Assembly: GCF_001984715.1 (NCBI RefSeq) | Contig: NZ_MSPR01000014.1 | Coordinates: 1 to 64,000 of the forward strand | Length of the DNA stretch: 64,000 nucleotides | Origin: Streptococcus azizii | GTDB taxonomy: Bacteria; Bacillota; Bacilli; Lactobacillales; Streptococcaceae | Direction of reading: 5' to 3' | Translations under genes and position numbers: made by a program | Part shown: piece after piece, positions 1 to 8,019 of the stretch | Position numbering within the stretch: the first letter of the stretch is position 1 | Layout: the number at the start of each line of letters is the position of its first letter | The notes under the pieces: model-generated | What the model was told of the DNA's origin: nothing | Database searches by the model: none | Seen by the model: the letters and a program-made list of their open reading frames with translations, nothing else

Positions 1-3000
1 GTGTGTAGCCAGGGATATGTGGCAATGGTGGGTTATCACTTGGGTTTTCTGGGGTCTCATCGTACGGTACTGGTGGACGGTCACCTGGGTTTTCCTCATT
101 TGGAATGTATGGTAGGTAGCTGCCTAGTTCACGGTAGACGTAGGTGACATCTGTGTTGCCCTCTACCACTTGACCAGTTTCCTGACCTTGGGTCCGCTCT
201 GGAATGAGCTTGTACTTCTTGCCATCTTTTTCGATGATGGTTGGCTTCTCACTGTCATTTTCACCCGTATTGTAGTCTGTGCCGACTGGTGCGTCAGTGG
301 TATCCGTGTAGTCATCCTTGATGGTATTGCCCTCGGTGTCCTTATAGTGGACGATGACGCTGCCTTTTGGCACCTCAATCAATCTATAGATAACCTTATC
401 ATGATAGTCTTGATCCGTTGCTTGAACCCTTTCGTGTCCCCCTGTGGAGTCTTTAGAAGTAGAGTCCCCTCTGTCCACTTCTTCGGCATAAAGGGTATAG
501 CCCTCTAAGGTTGGATTTGGGTAGTCTGCAAAAGAACCTGTTTTCTGATTGGTCACTAATTCATAGCGCTCATCAGTGACGGTCCAATCATTCCAAACAA
601 CCTCACCTGTCACCAGATTGATAGTACCGGTCCGTCTGAAATGCAGACTATCGGTCTTGGTCGCAATCTTATCTGCAGCTACTGGTTGACGATTGCTACC
701 GTCAGTATTCTCAGTGTAGTAGGTCACTGTCCGTGTGACCGTTTTCTTCATGCTGTTTGGATCCTTGGCATCCGGATCTTTTGGATCTGGATAGGTTGGC
801 TTATTGGGATCATTTGGCACCTCACTGCCTGGGACAACCGGTTTGTTTGGCTCAAATGGTACGATTTTCGGTGTCAAGTCAATGTAGTAGGTATCTACTC
901 CATCTTGACCGTTAAAGTCTTTTCCAGCTCCGTATTGGTCTGCGACTAGCTGATAGCCTTGCTTCAAGTATCTATCAATCACAGCTTGCTTAGTGGCTTC
1001 GGTATACGGAATGGCAGTAGCACCTCTGCCTTCGAACTCCTCTGTCCGTTCCAATTCCTGCACAACCTTGGTTCCGTCTTCATTGACATGACGGAAGATG
1101 ACAACCGCCTTATCCTTTTTGACTTCTCTGTAGACGTAGGTGACGTCCTTGGTACCTTCTGTTACCTTGCCAGTCGTTGGGGCAGAGCTTACTAGGTGAT
1201 TGTCCCCATCAACCCGACCAACAGGATAGGTACCTGCTGGCACCAATTCATAGGTCTTACCATCTGTTCCAGTAAAGGTTGGCAACTTATGCTCACTGGT
1301 ATTGTAGTCAGTACCTGTAGCCAGCTGGTCAGAGTCGGTCACGGGTGCTTTAATGGTCACTCCATTTTCATTGACATAGTGAACGACAACCGTTCCCTTA
1401 GCCAATTCGTAGTAGTAGACGATACGGGTTGTTCCTTCGACAACCTTACCAGTTTCATTACCGCCAACTCTCCCCTCGATACGGTTATATACCTTACCAT
1501 CTGCCGTGGTAATTTTCGCAGGTCGATTATCAGTAGTGCTATAATCTGTGCCTGTAGAGCTTGCCCTAGTATCTACCACCGCTCCTTCCCAGGCTGTCTT
1601 TTCTTGGGTTTCTGAATCAGAGACACGACCGATTGTTTTGCCGTCTGAGGAAATTCCTGTAATCGGGGCATTGCTTCCGTCTACCCTGTAAAGGACAACA
1701 ACATCCCCCTTCACCTCTTGGTAGACATAGGTCACCGTTTGATCGGTCTCTGTCACTTTTCCAGAAACAGGGGCGCTAGATGCCAGATGACTGTCTGCTT
1801 CGACACGTCCAACAGGATAGTTACCAGCTGGAGCTAGCTTATAGGTTTTCCCGTCCGCTGTTTTAATGGTATTCGGCTTGTGATCATTTGTATCGTAGGC
1901 CGTATCATACTTCCCATCCTGGGTATCAGTCACCCGATCCACGTAAGTTCCGCCTTTTGGAACTTGGAGGGTATTTCCATTGACATCCTTATAGGTTACA
2001 TAGACATTGGCCGTCTTCGCACGATAGTAGTAAATCACATCGTCTGGTTGATAGACGGAATTATTCACATCCAATGTTCGATTTAAATTGTAGCGTGAAT
2101 TAGTAGCTGTAAACGGTTCTAGAGTTACTTCACGATAGGCAGTTGCATATTCATCTGGTGTTGGAGCTACATTTGAACCCGTTGGGCTGGAGTAGCGGAC
2201 TTGGATAAACTCAACCATTCCTCGAACTCCGTTAAGCGTTCTTCTGGTCTGCTCTTCCTGAGTTTTATCCAAATCTGTATAAATGAAGTAGTTCCCTCTA
2301 TTCTCAAAGAATTCGCGAGCAGAAGGTAGTGTGGCTGCCACACGATCTTTGTCCACCTTGACTGAATTAGAAAATGTCCCCGCTGCTTTCGCCCATGTTA
2401 TATAGGCTTCAACCTTTGTTTTTCCACCCTCTAACATCGTTAACTTACGGTACAAGGTTCCCCTATTTGTGACAGTGCGCTTATAGAGGATATCTCCAAC
2501 TTTTTCAGCACTATCACTATTGATAACATAATTCTCATTACCTTCTGTTTTAATCAAGTCATAGCCCTTGATATCAACTGGTCTAGTAGTATAGTTGGTC
2601 AAATCATCCCAGCCGTATTGAATAAACTCTGGGCGCAATTCCCGATTTGTTCCTTCTTCCAAGAACTTAGTCACCTGAATTCCCCAATGACCAGGAATAA
2701 CTGTATTATTTACTGAAGGTTGTGTCTGCGTATAAACATTAGTCCCGTAAATCGGCAAGAAATTAGCAAGGGAATTGTCAATACGTTTTTTTATCTGAAG
2801 AATTGGCTTTCCAGTTACTGGTGAGAAAGACACATCAATAACCGCATAGGAACCGCTTCCATTTGCAGCCTGATCCAGAGGGATACTCTGCCCAGCAGTC
2901 AAAGTTTGCATATCTATTGTGGTTGTAGCAATAACTCCACCGCCTTTAGATACGGTAACATACAAGTATCTCGGCTCTCCTTGCTGGTCTACATCTCTTT

Positions 3001-3937
3001 TAGAAACCGAGAAGGTATATTGACGTCCTATTTCAGATGGCTTATCTCCTTGACCTCGTTCAGGTGTGTATAAATTTTCAATAACTGATACTGTCTTCCG
3101 TCCCGGAGTTGGATCGATATAAGGTGTATAGCCATCTTTTTTTAAGATACGCTCTGAGGTTGTATATCCATCATTCGGCTTATCTGATGATGTCTCGGTC
3201 GCCGCCCTAAAGACTCCCCCTGTCGTCCCTCCTCTTTGACGGAGATTTTGGTAGTTCCGGTTAAAGGTCAAAGCCCGAATCTGTTCCTCACTCAGCTGTG
3301 AAAAAATTTCCTGCGTCATGTGGAAATCACCAAAATCCCTCTCGCCTAACTGGGCAATCTCTTGTGCTGACATTTCTTTCAAACGACTGACAGTCAAAAT
3401 CTTGTAGGCAGATTCCTCCAGTGCCTTGTCCTCAAGATTAACATCGTGCTCTCCCACTTCTTGGGACGGAGGAGTTACCTCAGCTAATCCCGCTGGAGTA
3501 GTGGATGCTTCAGCTTCAGCTACGGGAGCAACAGGAGCCGCACTGATCGTTCCTTCTGAACCAGCCACTTCTTTGCCTTGCTGATCAAGAGCCTTTGGCT
3601 CAGCCTTTTCCTCCACTGCAACTTGAGTTCCTGACGGATCAGCTGTGTCCCCTGACTCCCCTTCTTCTTTTGTAGCCTCCGCTCTCACCTCTGCTACTGG
3701 AGTAGGTTGAAGGGGTAGTCCTGCTGCTTCGACCTCCTTGTCAGCTACACTATCTTGCCTCATCACAAGAGCCGTAGTCGACTGATCTTCCAAAGCCACG
3801 TTCTCCTCGGCACGTGCCACCTCAGGTCCTGTTACCAGAAGAGCCCCCAATAAAACGCTGACTAGCCCAAAGTGATACTTCCGAAATGAGAAGCATTGCT
3901 TCAGTGTATACCAATCAAAACCTTTACGATTTTTCAT
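1..3937 (-). CDS. YSIRK-type MucBP-repeat surface protein, C-terminus outside window
   Basis: The frame stays open from an ATG at 3937 to the left window edge, giving 1,312 residues, and is cut by the edge. The N-terminus carries a YSIRK-like signal (FSFRKYHFGLVSVLLGALLV, about residues 16-35) and a cleavage-like ARAEE. An acidic, Ala/Pro/Glu-rich stretch follows, then a unique region to about residue 620. After that come roughly four MucBP-like repeats, each with a VHY or VTY start, a GTDYNT-like segment and a DVTYVY end, plus Pro-rich linkers (NPSDNPPLP). MucBP domains in this family bind mucins or glycans, and an LPXTG anchor is expected beyond the edge but not seen. The RBS GGAAAGG precedes the start. 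The promoter contains a G tract (separate entry). Host adhesion is inferred from the family. Confidence 0.88.
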   Translation of the reverse strand, partial: MKNRKGFDWYTLKQCFSFRKYHFGLVSVLLGALLVTGPEVARAEENVALEDQSTTALVMRQDSVADKEVEAAGLPLQPTPVAEVRAEATKEEGESGDTADPSGTQVAVEEKAEPKALDQQGKEVAGSEGTISAAPVAPVAEAEASTTPAGLAEVTPPSQEVGEHDVNLEDKALEESAYKILTVSRLKEMSAQEIAQLGERDFGDFHMTQEIFSQLSEEQIRALTFNRNYQNLRQRGGTTGGVFRAATETSSDKPNDGYTTSERILKKDGYTPYIDPTPGRKTVSVIENLYTPERGQGDKPSEIGRQYTFSVSKRDVDQQGEPRYLYVTVSKGGGVIATTTIDMQTLTAGQSIPLDQAANGSGSYAVIDVSFSPVTGKPILQIKKRIDNSLANFLPIYGTNVYTQTQPSVNNTVIPGHWGIQVTKFLEEGTNRELRPEFIQYGWDDLTNYTTRPVDIKGYDLIKTEGNENYVINSDSAEKVGDILYKRTVTNRGTLYRKLTMLEGGKTKVEAYITWAKAAGTFSNSVKVDKDRVAATLPSAREFFENRGNYFIYTDLDKTQEEQTRRTLNGVRGMVEFIQVRYSSPTGSNVAPTPDEYATAYREVTLEPFTATNSRYNLNRTLDVNNSVYQPDDVIYYYRAKTANVYVTYKDVNGNTLQVPKGGTYVDRVTDTQDGKYDTAYDTNDHKPNTIKTADGKTYKLAPAGNYPVGRVEADSHLASSAPVSGKVTETDQTVTYVYQEVKGDVVVLYRVDGSNAPITGISSDGKTIGRVSDSETQEKTAWEGAVVDTRASSTGTDYSTTDNRPAKITTADGKVYNRIEGRVGGNETGKVVEGTTRIVYYYELAKGTVVVHYVNENGVTIKAPVTDSDQLATGTDYNTSEHKLPTFTGTDGKTYELVPAGTYPVGRVDGDNHLVSSAPTTGKVTEGTKDVTYVYREVKKDKAVVIFRHVNEDGTKVVQELERTEEFEGRGATAIPYTEATKQAVIDRYLKQGYQLVADQYGAGKDFNGQDGVDTYYIDLTPKIVPFEPNKPVVPGSEVPNDPNKPTYPDPKDPDAKDPNSMKKTVTRTVTYYTENTDGSNRQPVAADKIATKTDSLHFRRTGTINLVTGEVVWNDWTVTDERYELVTNQKTGSFADYPNPTLEGYTLYAEEVDRGDSTSKDSTGGHERVQATDQDYHDKVIYRLIEVPKGSVIVHYKDTEGNTIKDDYTDTTDAPVGTDYNTGENDSEKPTIIEKDGKKYKLIPERTQGQETGQVVEGNTDVTYVYRELGSYLPYIPNEENPGDRPPVPYDETPENPSDNPPLPHIPGYT

Positions 3938-3973
3938 ATAGAACCTTTCCTTTCCATTTATAGTTCCTTCCCC

Positions 3974-4000
3974 ATTATACCCCCCCCCCGACTTTTGCAA
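3974..4000 (-). promoter_or_regulatory. Promoter with G10 tract in the spacer (surface protein)
   Basis: On the minus strand a perfect -10 TATAAT (3974-3979) is preceded directly by ten G (3980-3989) and a -35-like TTGCAA (3995-4000; 4 of 6 matches to TTGACA). The spacer is 15 bp here, so two extra G would give the optimal 17 bp. Homopolymers in promoter spacers are a classic slipped-strand phase-variation device, for example Neisseria porA and opc. The start codon lies 36 bp downstream. Confidence 0.6.
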
Positions 4001-4093
4001 CTAATATGAGTTAATATTTCAAATTTTATTATCCTATCAAAAAAAGAGGCAAACTTCTTTGTCCTGATAGACCATGCCTTACCTCTTATGAAT

Positions 4094-4124
4094 CAAAAAA
4101 AGAACTCGCAAAAGCAAGTTCTTT
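4094..4124 (-). terminator. Intrinsic terminator after rpmA
   Basis: On the minus strand AAAGAACT and AGTTCTTT form a stem around a TGCTTTTGCG-like loop, followed by a run of seven T. It lies just past the rpmA stop codon. Confidence 0.8.
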
Positions 4125-4142
4125 GGCACACTGATAAAATGA

Positions 4143-4436
4143 CTATTTCGCAATAGGATAGACGGATACTTGTTTTCTGTCACGTCCCTTACGTTCAAAG
4201 CGTACGACGCCTTCTACTTTCGCATAGAGCGTGTCGTCTCCTCCGCGTCCTACATTAGTCCCTGGGTAGATTTTTGTACCACGTTGGCGGTAAAGAATAG
4301 AACCACCTGATACTGTTTGACCGTCAGCAGCTTTTGCTCCAAGACGTTTTGCTTGAGAGTCACGACCATTTGACGTTGAACCTCCACCTTTTTTGTGGGC
4401 GAATAGTTGTAAGTTTGCAAGATTCAAGTTTAACAT
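4143..4436 (-). CDS. rpmA: 50S ribosomal protein L27
   Basis: The product is 97 aa, normal for streptococcal L27, and sits near the peptidyl-transferase centre. The N-terminal extension ending NLQLF before [15 protein letters not shown] is the Firmicute type that the cysteine protease Prp removes between F and A. The SD is GGAGG, seven bases before the ATG. It is the second gene after rplU with a 50-bp gap. In most streptococci prp lies in that gap, and here there is no room for it (see findings). Confidence 0.97.
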   Translation of the reverse strand: MLNLNLANLQLFAHKKGGGSTSNGRDSQAKRLGAKAADGQTVSGGSILYRQRGTKIYPGTNVGRGGDDTLYAKVEGVVRFERKGRDRKQVSVYPIAK

Positions 4437-4486
4437 ACTGTTATTCCTCCAATATTCTGTGATGAGTGTTGTTTGCTAGAACAGCA

Positions 4487-4801
4487 TTAAGCGTTGATAG
4501 CCTTGATAACAACTTTTGTATAAGGTTGACGATGACCTTGTTTACGGTGGCTACCTTTTTTAGGTTTGTATTTGAAAGTAACAACTTTCTTTTGTTTTCC
4601 TTGTTTTTCAACAGTTCCAACAACAGTAGCACCTGCTACAAGTGGAGTTCCGACAACAGTCTTTTCACCACCAACAAGAACAACTTCGTTAAATGTAACG
4701 TCTTGACCAGCTTCAACGTTTAATTTTTCAACGTAGACTGCTTGTCCAACTTCAACTTTAACTTGCTTTCCGCCAGTTTTAATGATTGCGTATGTGCTCA
4801 T
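4487..4801 (-). CDS. rplU: 50S ribosomal protein L21
   Basis: The product is 104 aa, beginning [13 protein letters not shown] and ending with the basic RNA-binding tail ([13 protein letters not shown]). An upstream in-frame extension to 4900 is rejected because it runs through the L21 leader; the ATG at 4801 has an AGGAGG SD. L21 is a primary 23S rRNA-binding protein. It is first in an operon with rpmA and has its own promoter and structured leader. Confidence 0.97.
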   Translation of the reverse strand: MSTYAIIKTGGKQVKVEVGQAVYVEKLNVEAGQDVTFNEVVLVGGEKTVVGTPLVAGATVVGTVEKQGKQKKVVTFKYKPKKGSHRKQGHRQPYTKVVIKAINA

Positions 4802-4920
4802 TATGCACCTCCTATGATAGTATGGGGATCTCCCAATTTTTGTGAAGACTCGCCTAGCATCGTGGGACGAACCACTTAAACGATGATCGAGCGGTTGCAC
4901 AGGCTGTGCATAGTCAACAT
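4802..4920 (-). ncRNA. L21 leader (autoregulatory 5' UTR)
   Basis: About 120 nt lie between the rplU promoter and the start codon. They contain inverted elements on the minus strand, including ATGCACAGCCTGTGCAA with complementary TGCACA/TGTGCA, and a GTCCCACGAT/ATCGTTTAAG region. Position and sequence resemble the Firmicute L21 leader family, in which excess L21 represses its operon. The family assignment is from memory and was not searched. Confidence 0.6.
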
Positions 4921-4924
4921 TCTT

Positions 4925-4953
4925 ATTCTACCACCCTTCTTTCTATTTGACAA
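4925..4953 (-). promoter_or_regulatory. rplU-rpmA promoter
   Basis: On the minus strand TTGTCA (4948-4953), a 17-bp spacer and TAGAAT (4925-4930). It lies immediately upstream of the L21 leader. Confidence 0.75.
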
Positions 4954-5108
4954 GTATTTTGTGCCTTAAAAATTATAAACACATTCTAGATTTTCTAACT
5001 GTTGGTACAAACTCTCTTTCATCAACAGGTCGGGTGTCCATCCTAAACATTCTTTAAAAAAGTATTTTTAAATATATCACCTACTTCAAAGGTTTACCTG
5101 TTTATTTT

Positions 5109-5136
5109 TTGTTCCAAGAAGAATTTATGCTATAAT
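5109..5136 (+). promoter_or_regulatory. Promoter of the Fst-like toxin RNA
   Basis: TTGTTC (5109-5114), a 16-bp spacer and a perfect TATAAT (5131-5136), about 50 bp before the toxin reading frame. The -10 is extended (TGC before TATAAT). Confidence 0.65.
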
Positions 5137-5187
5137 ACTATTTGGCACCAACAAAACACCGCCTGTCGAAAGGAGTGAGTTGTTAGT

Positions 5188-5284
5188 GTGATCAAATATC
5201 TTTCAAAATCTCATCGCACCAATCTTGGTTGGGATAGTCCTTGCACTACTTTCTAAATGGCTAGATAAGAAAGACGATGAGTAA
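5188..5284 (+). pseudogene. Fst/RNAI-type small membrane toxin, apparently frameshifted
   Basis: The frame ending at TAA 5282-5284 encodes IAPILVGIVLALLSKWLDKK followed by DDE. This is the hallmark of Fst-family type I toxins: a short transmembrane helix beginning with the IAPI(L/F)VG motif and a charged tail. In that frame the upstream codons are GTG TGA, so no start is available. A GTG at 5188, preceded by the SD AGGAG, is one base out of frame. Removing one A from the AAAA run at 5205-5208 would give a normal toxin of about 31 aa. It may be a decayed allele or a sequencing error. The antisense promoter and shared terminator downstream support the identification. Confidence 0.6.
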
Positions 5285-5327
5285 GTGCCACTAGCTCGGA
5301 CGTAGTCAAGTTACAGACTACGCAAAA

Positions 5328-5366
5328 AAATCCCCTTGTAAAGTCCTACAAATGCAAGGGGATTTT
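5328..5366. terminator. Bidirectional terminator shared by toxin mRNA and antisense RNA
   Basis: AAATCCCCTTG (5328-5338) pairs with CAAGGGGATTT (5355-5365). A T run follows in both directions (TTTT on plus, seven T on minus). This is the arrangement seen in fst/par loci. A second small hairpin, CGTAGTC with GACTACG, lies at about 5301-5322. Confidence 0.75.
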
Positions 5367-5409
5367 CCGTTGCCTCGTGTAGAGGTCAGACATCTTTCCT
5401 CACACTGTT

Positions 5410-5439
5410 ATTGTAGCATGCAAGCGTTGAAATTGTCAA
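5410..5439 (-). promoter_or_regulatory. Promoter of the antisense antitoxin RNA (RNAII-like)
   Basis: On the minus strand a perfect TTGACA (5434-5439), an 18-bp spacer and TACAAT (5410-5415). It would direct a short RNA of roughly 80 nt toward the toxin gene, ending at the shared terminator. No protein is encoded. This matches the convergent RNAI/RNAII design of Fst modules. Confidence 0.65.
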
Positions 5440-5604
5440 GAAAAAACACCAGCCTTTCACAGCTGGCAGAAATAATGTATATTAACTCCTCACTCTTCAA
5501 TACTTGCCATCCAATCGTTTAGGAGAACTGGCACTGGTAGCTTAGTGAATAGTAACAACTCCTGTAATTGCGGCTACAGCGCCAGAGGCTTTGATCCCCT
5601 CCAA

Positions 5605-6051
5605 CTATTCTTGTCCTGCATAGTATTCTTGACCATAGCCGTCAACTTCTGCATTGATTTGCCAAGAAATCCCGAACTTATCTGTCAAGCTACCATAGGC
5701 TGGAGACCACGGAACTGCCTGTAGTTCCATAGTAATAGCGCTTGCGTCAACAGATAGATTGCTGTACAGTTCTTGAGCTGTTGTCGCGTCATCTGTAATA
5801 AGGGCAACTGTCATATTGTCACCAACTGTATAGGGCATCTCAGGATGATTGTCTGAAATCATAAAACGTTGACCATTCACGTAAAGCTGGGCATTCATCA
5901 CGTAGTTCTCCCATTCCTTCGGGCAATCTGGCACGAAGTCTTTAAACATGTTCACCTGCTCAACGCTTGCTCCTAGAGCAGCCTGATAAAACTCGATAGC
6001 TTCTAACCCTCTCCCTTTTATCACCAAATAAACTTCCATTGATTTCAGCAT
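5605..6051 (-). CDS. VOC-superfamily protein (PhnB-like glyoxalase fold)
   Basis: The product is 148 aa and starts at ATG 6051 behind a GGAGG SD. The MEVYLVIKGRGLEAIEFYQ start, the DFVPDCPKEWENYVMNAQL segment and the late GSLTDKFGISWQIN resemble PhnB-like or 3-demethylubiquinone-methyltransferase-like VOC proteins. The metal ligands of true glyoxalases are not obvious. The substrate is unknown. It stands alone between the type I locus and thiI. Confidence 0.75.
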   Translation of the reverse strand: MLKSMEVYLVIKGRGLEAIEFYQAALGASVEQVNMFKDFVPDCPKEWENYVMNAQLYVNGQRFMISDNHPEMPYTVGDNMTVALITDDATTAQELYSNLSVDASAITMELQAVPWSPAYGSLTDKFGISWQINAEVDGYGQEYYAGQE

Positions 6052-6185
6052 ACATAACCTCCAAGATAGTGATAGCCCATTATATCATGACTTCATCCTG
6101 CGGACAAACGTTTCATACTCTTCTTTAAAAGCCCGACGATACCTTGGCCTCCTGCGACTGAAGCCAGCCTAAAACTCTAGGCAAA

Positions 6186-6212
6186 AAAAGAGAACCGACC
6201 TCTCAGTTCCCT
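6186..6212 (-). terminator. Terminator after thiI
   Basis: On the minus strand GGGAAC pairs with GTTCTC across a GAGAGGTC loop and is followed by seven T, 20 bp past the thiI stop. Confidence 0.6.
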
Positions 6213-6232
6213 TAGATATTTTAGAATCTGTC

Positions 6233-7453
6233 TTACAGTAGATCAGCAAGCCATTCATCGACCTGGTCCTGCTCTACTTGTGGGGTAATGGTCGTTACCA
6301 TGATACCGCTGACCGCTCTCTCTACCAGCCCTTTTACATCCAGACGGCTTTCGTACTGCTCAACATTTTTAATCTTCGGATTGGTCTTGGGACGATCTGG
6401 GGCAAAAATCGTACAGCAGTCCTCAAAGGGCTGAATCGAAATCTCAAAGGTATCGATTTTTTCAGCGATCTCGATAATTTCGAGCTTGTCCATGGTCACA
6501 ACAGGACGGATAACAGGGGTAGTGGTCACGGCGTTAATAGCCTGCATACTCTCTAGAGTCTGACTGGCTACCTGCCCTAGACTTTCTCCATTGATGATGA
6601 CGAGACCTCCACGGTCCTCGCGAATGCGATCGGTAATCCGCATCATGAAACGGCGCGTCAGGGTCATGAGATAGGCCTCAGGTGCCTTTGCCTTAATCTC
6701 TTCTTGGATCTCTGTAAAAGGAACCTCGATGAACTGGATATTGCCACCGAACTTAGTCAATTTGCGGGTCAGATCCTGGGCCTTTTTTAAGGCGCCTGGG
6801 CTAGTGTAGGGGGGACTAGCAAAATGGACAGCTTCAATATCAACACCACGTTTCAAGGCCAGATAACCTGCTACAGGGGAGTCTATCCCCCCAGATAGCA
6901 TGAGCATCCCCTTGCCGGAAGTTCCGACCGGAAGTCCACCTGCCCCACGAATGGTTTCATAGGAAATATAGGCTGCTTCTGTGCGAATCTCTACCCGTAG
7001 CTCAATATCGGGTGCCTTCATCTTGACCTGGGCTGTTGGAATAACTTCAAACACAGCATTTCCTAAGGTTTGATTGAGCTCACGGCTGTCTAGCTCAAAA
7101 CTGTGGTCACTCCGCCTACTGGACACCTTAAAGGTCATTCCTTCTTGGTAGATGTCCGTCATGATTTCTTGCACCGCCTCGATCAAGGCTGGAACCGATT
7201 TTTCAATCCTATAAGACGGGGAGAAATTTTGAATCCCAAAAACCTGCTGGAGACTTTCTGCTACTGGCTGATAGTCTGTTCCATTGAGATAGACATGAGC
7301 CCTGTCACGGTCTGCCATGACCTTTACGGCTGGATAAATGGACAGGACATCCTGAATATTGCGTTTAAGTTTAGTGATAAATCGCATCCGGTTCTTGCCC
7401 TTTGTAGACAATTCCCCATAACGAATCATCATTTCTGAATAGTTTAAAACCAT
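6233..7453 (-). CDS. thiI: tRNA 4-thiouridine sulfurtransferase
   Basis: The product is 406 aa, the length of Gram-positive ThiI without the C-terminal rhodanese domain. An N-terminal ferredoxin-like/THUMP region (about residues 1-165) binds the tRNA. The PP-loop [17 protein letters not shown] (about residues 186-203) activates U8 with ATP. ThiI receives sulfur from a cysteine desulfurase, and one lies just upstream (8020-9162), so the two form a functional pair. The reading frame of a broken glycosyltransferase separates them. The same sulfur relay could serve thiamine synthesis in some species. Confidence 0.95.
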   Translation of the reverse strand: MVLNYSEMMIRYGELSTKGKNRMRFITKLKRNIQDVLSIYPAVKVMADRDRAHVYLNGTDYQPVAESLQQVFGIQNFSPSYRIEKSVPALIEAVQEIMTDIYQEGMTFKVSSRRSDHSFELDSRELNQTLGNAVFEVIPTAQVKMKAPDIELRVEIRTEAAYISYETIRGAGGLPVGTSGKGMLMLSGGIDSPVAGYLALKRGVDIEAVHFASPPYTSPGALKKAQDLTRKLTKFGGNIQFIEVPFTEIQEEIKAKAPEAYLMTLTRRFMMRITDRIREDRGGLVIINGESLGQVASQTLESMQAINAVTTTPVIRPVVTMDKLEIIEIAEKIDTFEISIQPFEDCCTIFAPDRPKTNPKIKNVEQYESRLDVKGLVERAVSGIMVTTITPQVEQDQVDEWLADLL

Positions 7454-7456
7454 GTA

Positions 7457-8005
7457 CTATGTTTCCCTTTCCTGTAAGAAAGGAAAGACTCCTTCCTTCG
7501 CTAGCTGCCACTTTTCATTTAATTCCCTTGCTTCAGCCAGCCCACGCTCAGCTGTGACCAAGGCAAAATAACCAACGTTGTCGGTGTAGGCCCACTTACT
7601 ATCTGCCAGGTCCATCTGGTGGGCATCCATGAACCGCATGCGCTCTTCTCGATGTTTAATGGCTGCCAGTTGTCTCTTATCAAATTGATTGGAGACACTC
7701 AATGGATTATTGCGCCATGTGTAGATGACTTTGTTCAGATGAAAGATCTTATTTGCCTTTGGATACAATTTCCAAATAAGGGCGCCGTCCCCATCTAACT
7801 CATCTTCTACAAATCTAATCGTATCAAATAATTCTTTTTTAAACAGAGAACCCCAAACCGTGGTGATAAGATTGGTTTTGGATACTCCTAATGCAGTCTT
7901 CTATGTGCTTCACTCCATTATAAACAGGCAGAACAATAGAAATTAGGCTGCTCTGCTCTGCTCTGCTCTGCTCTGCTCTGCTCTGCTCTGCTCTGCTCTG
8001 CTCAT
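7457..8005 (-). pseudogene. Phase-variable family 2 glycosyltransferase, internally deleted
   Basis: An ATG at 8005 with the SD AAAGAGGG runs straight into ten CAGAG units. Beyond them the GT2 N-terminus is readable in another frame (ISIVLPVYNGVKHIEDCIRS). Then the sequence jumps, with a frameshift, to a GT2 C-terminal part (TNLITTVWGSLFKKELFDT, then EDELDGDGALIW) that ends at 7457. The central catalytic part (the DD and DXD region) is missing, so about half the enzyme is deleted. In the present repeat number the ATG frame ends at TAA 7943-7945. It lies between the cysteine desulfurase gene (14 bp) and thiI (3 bp), so it is co-transcribed with them. Confidence 0.8.
7949..8002 (-). repeat. Pentanucleotide tract (CAGAG)10 at a start codon
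   Basis: Ten perfect CTCTG units on the plus strand (7951-8000), with partial units at both ends. It begins two bases after the ATG at 8005. Five is not a multiple of three, so each gain or loss of a unit shifts the frame. Nine or twelve units would put the ATG in frame with the GT2 N-terminus; the current ten do not. Confidence 0.95.
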
Positions 8006-8019
8006 AATTATACCCTCTT

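Noticed and set aside
163-2086. Several plus-strand frames across the left 2 kb
   Set aside because: They are antisense shadows of the MucBP protein, whose minus-strand frame is open throughout and carries clear repeats and a signal sequence.
4831-4900. Long N-terminal extension of rplU
   Set aside because: It runs through the structured L21 leader, and the ATG at 4801 has the SD and the family start.
5460-5600. Short minus-strand peptide (KASGAVAAITGVVTIH) downstream of the VOC gene
   Set aside because: Very short, no SD and no family recognised; could be chance.
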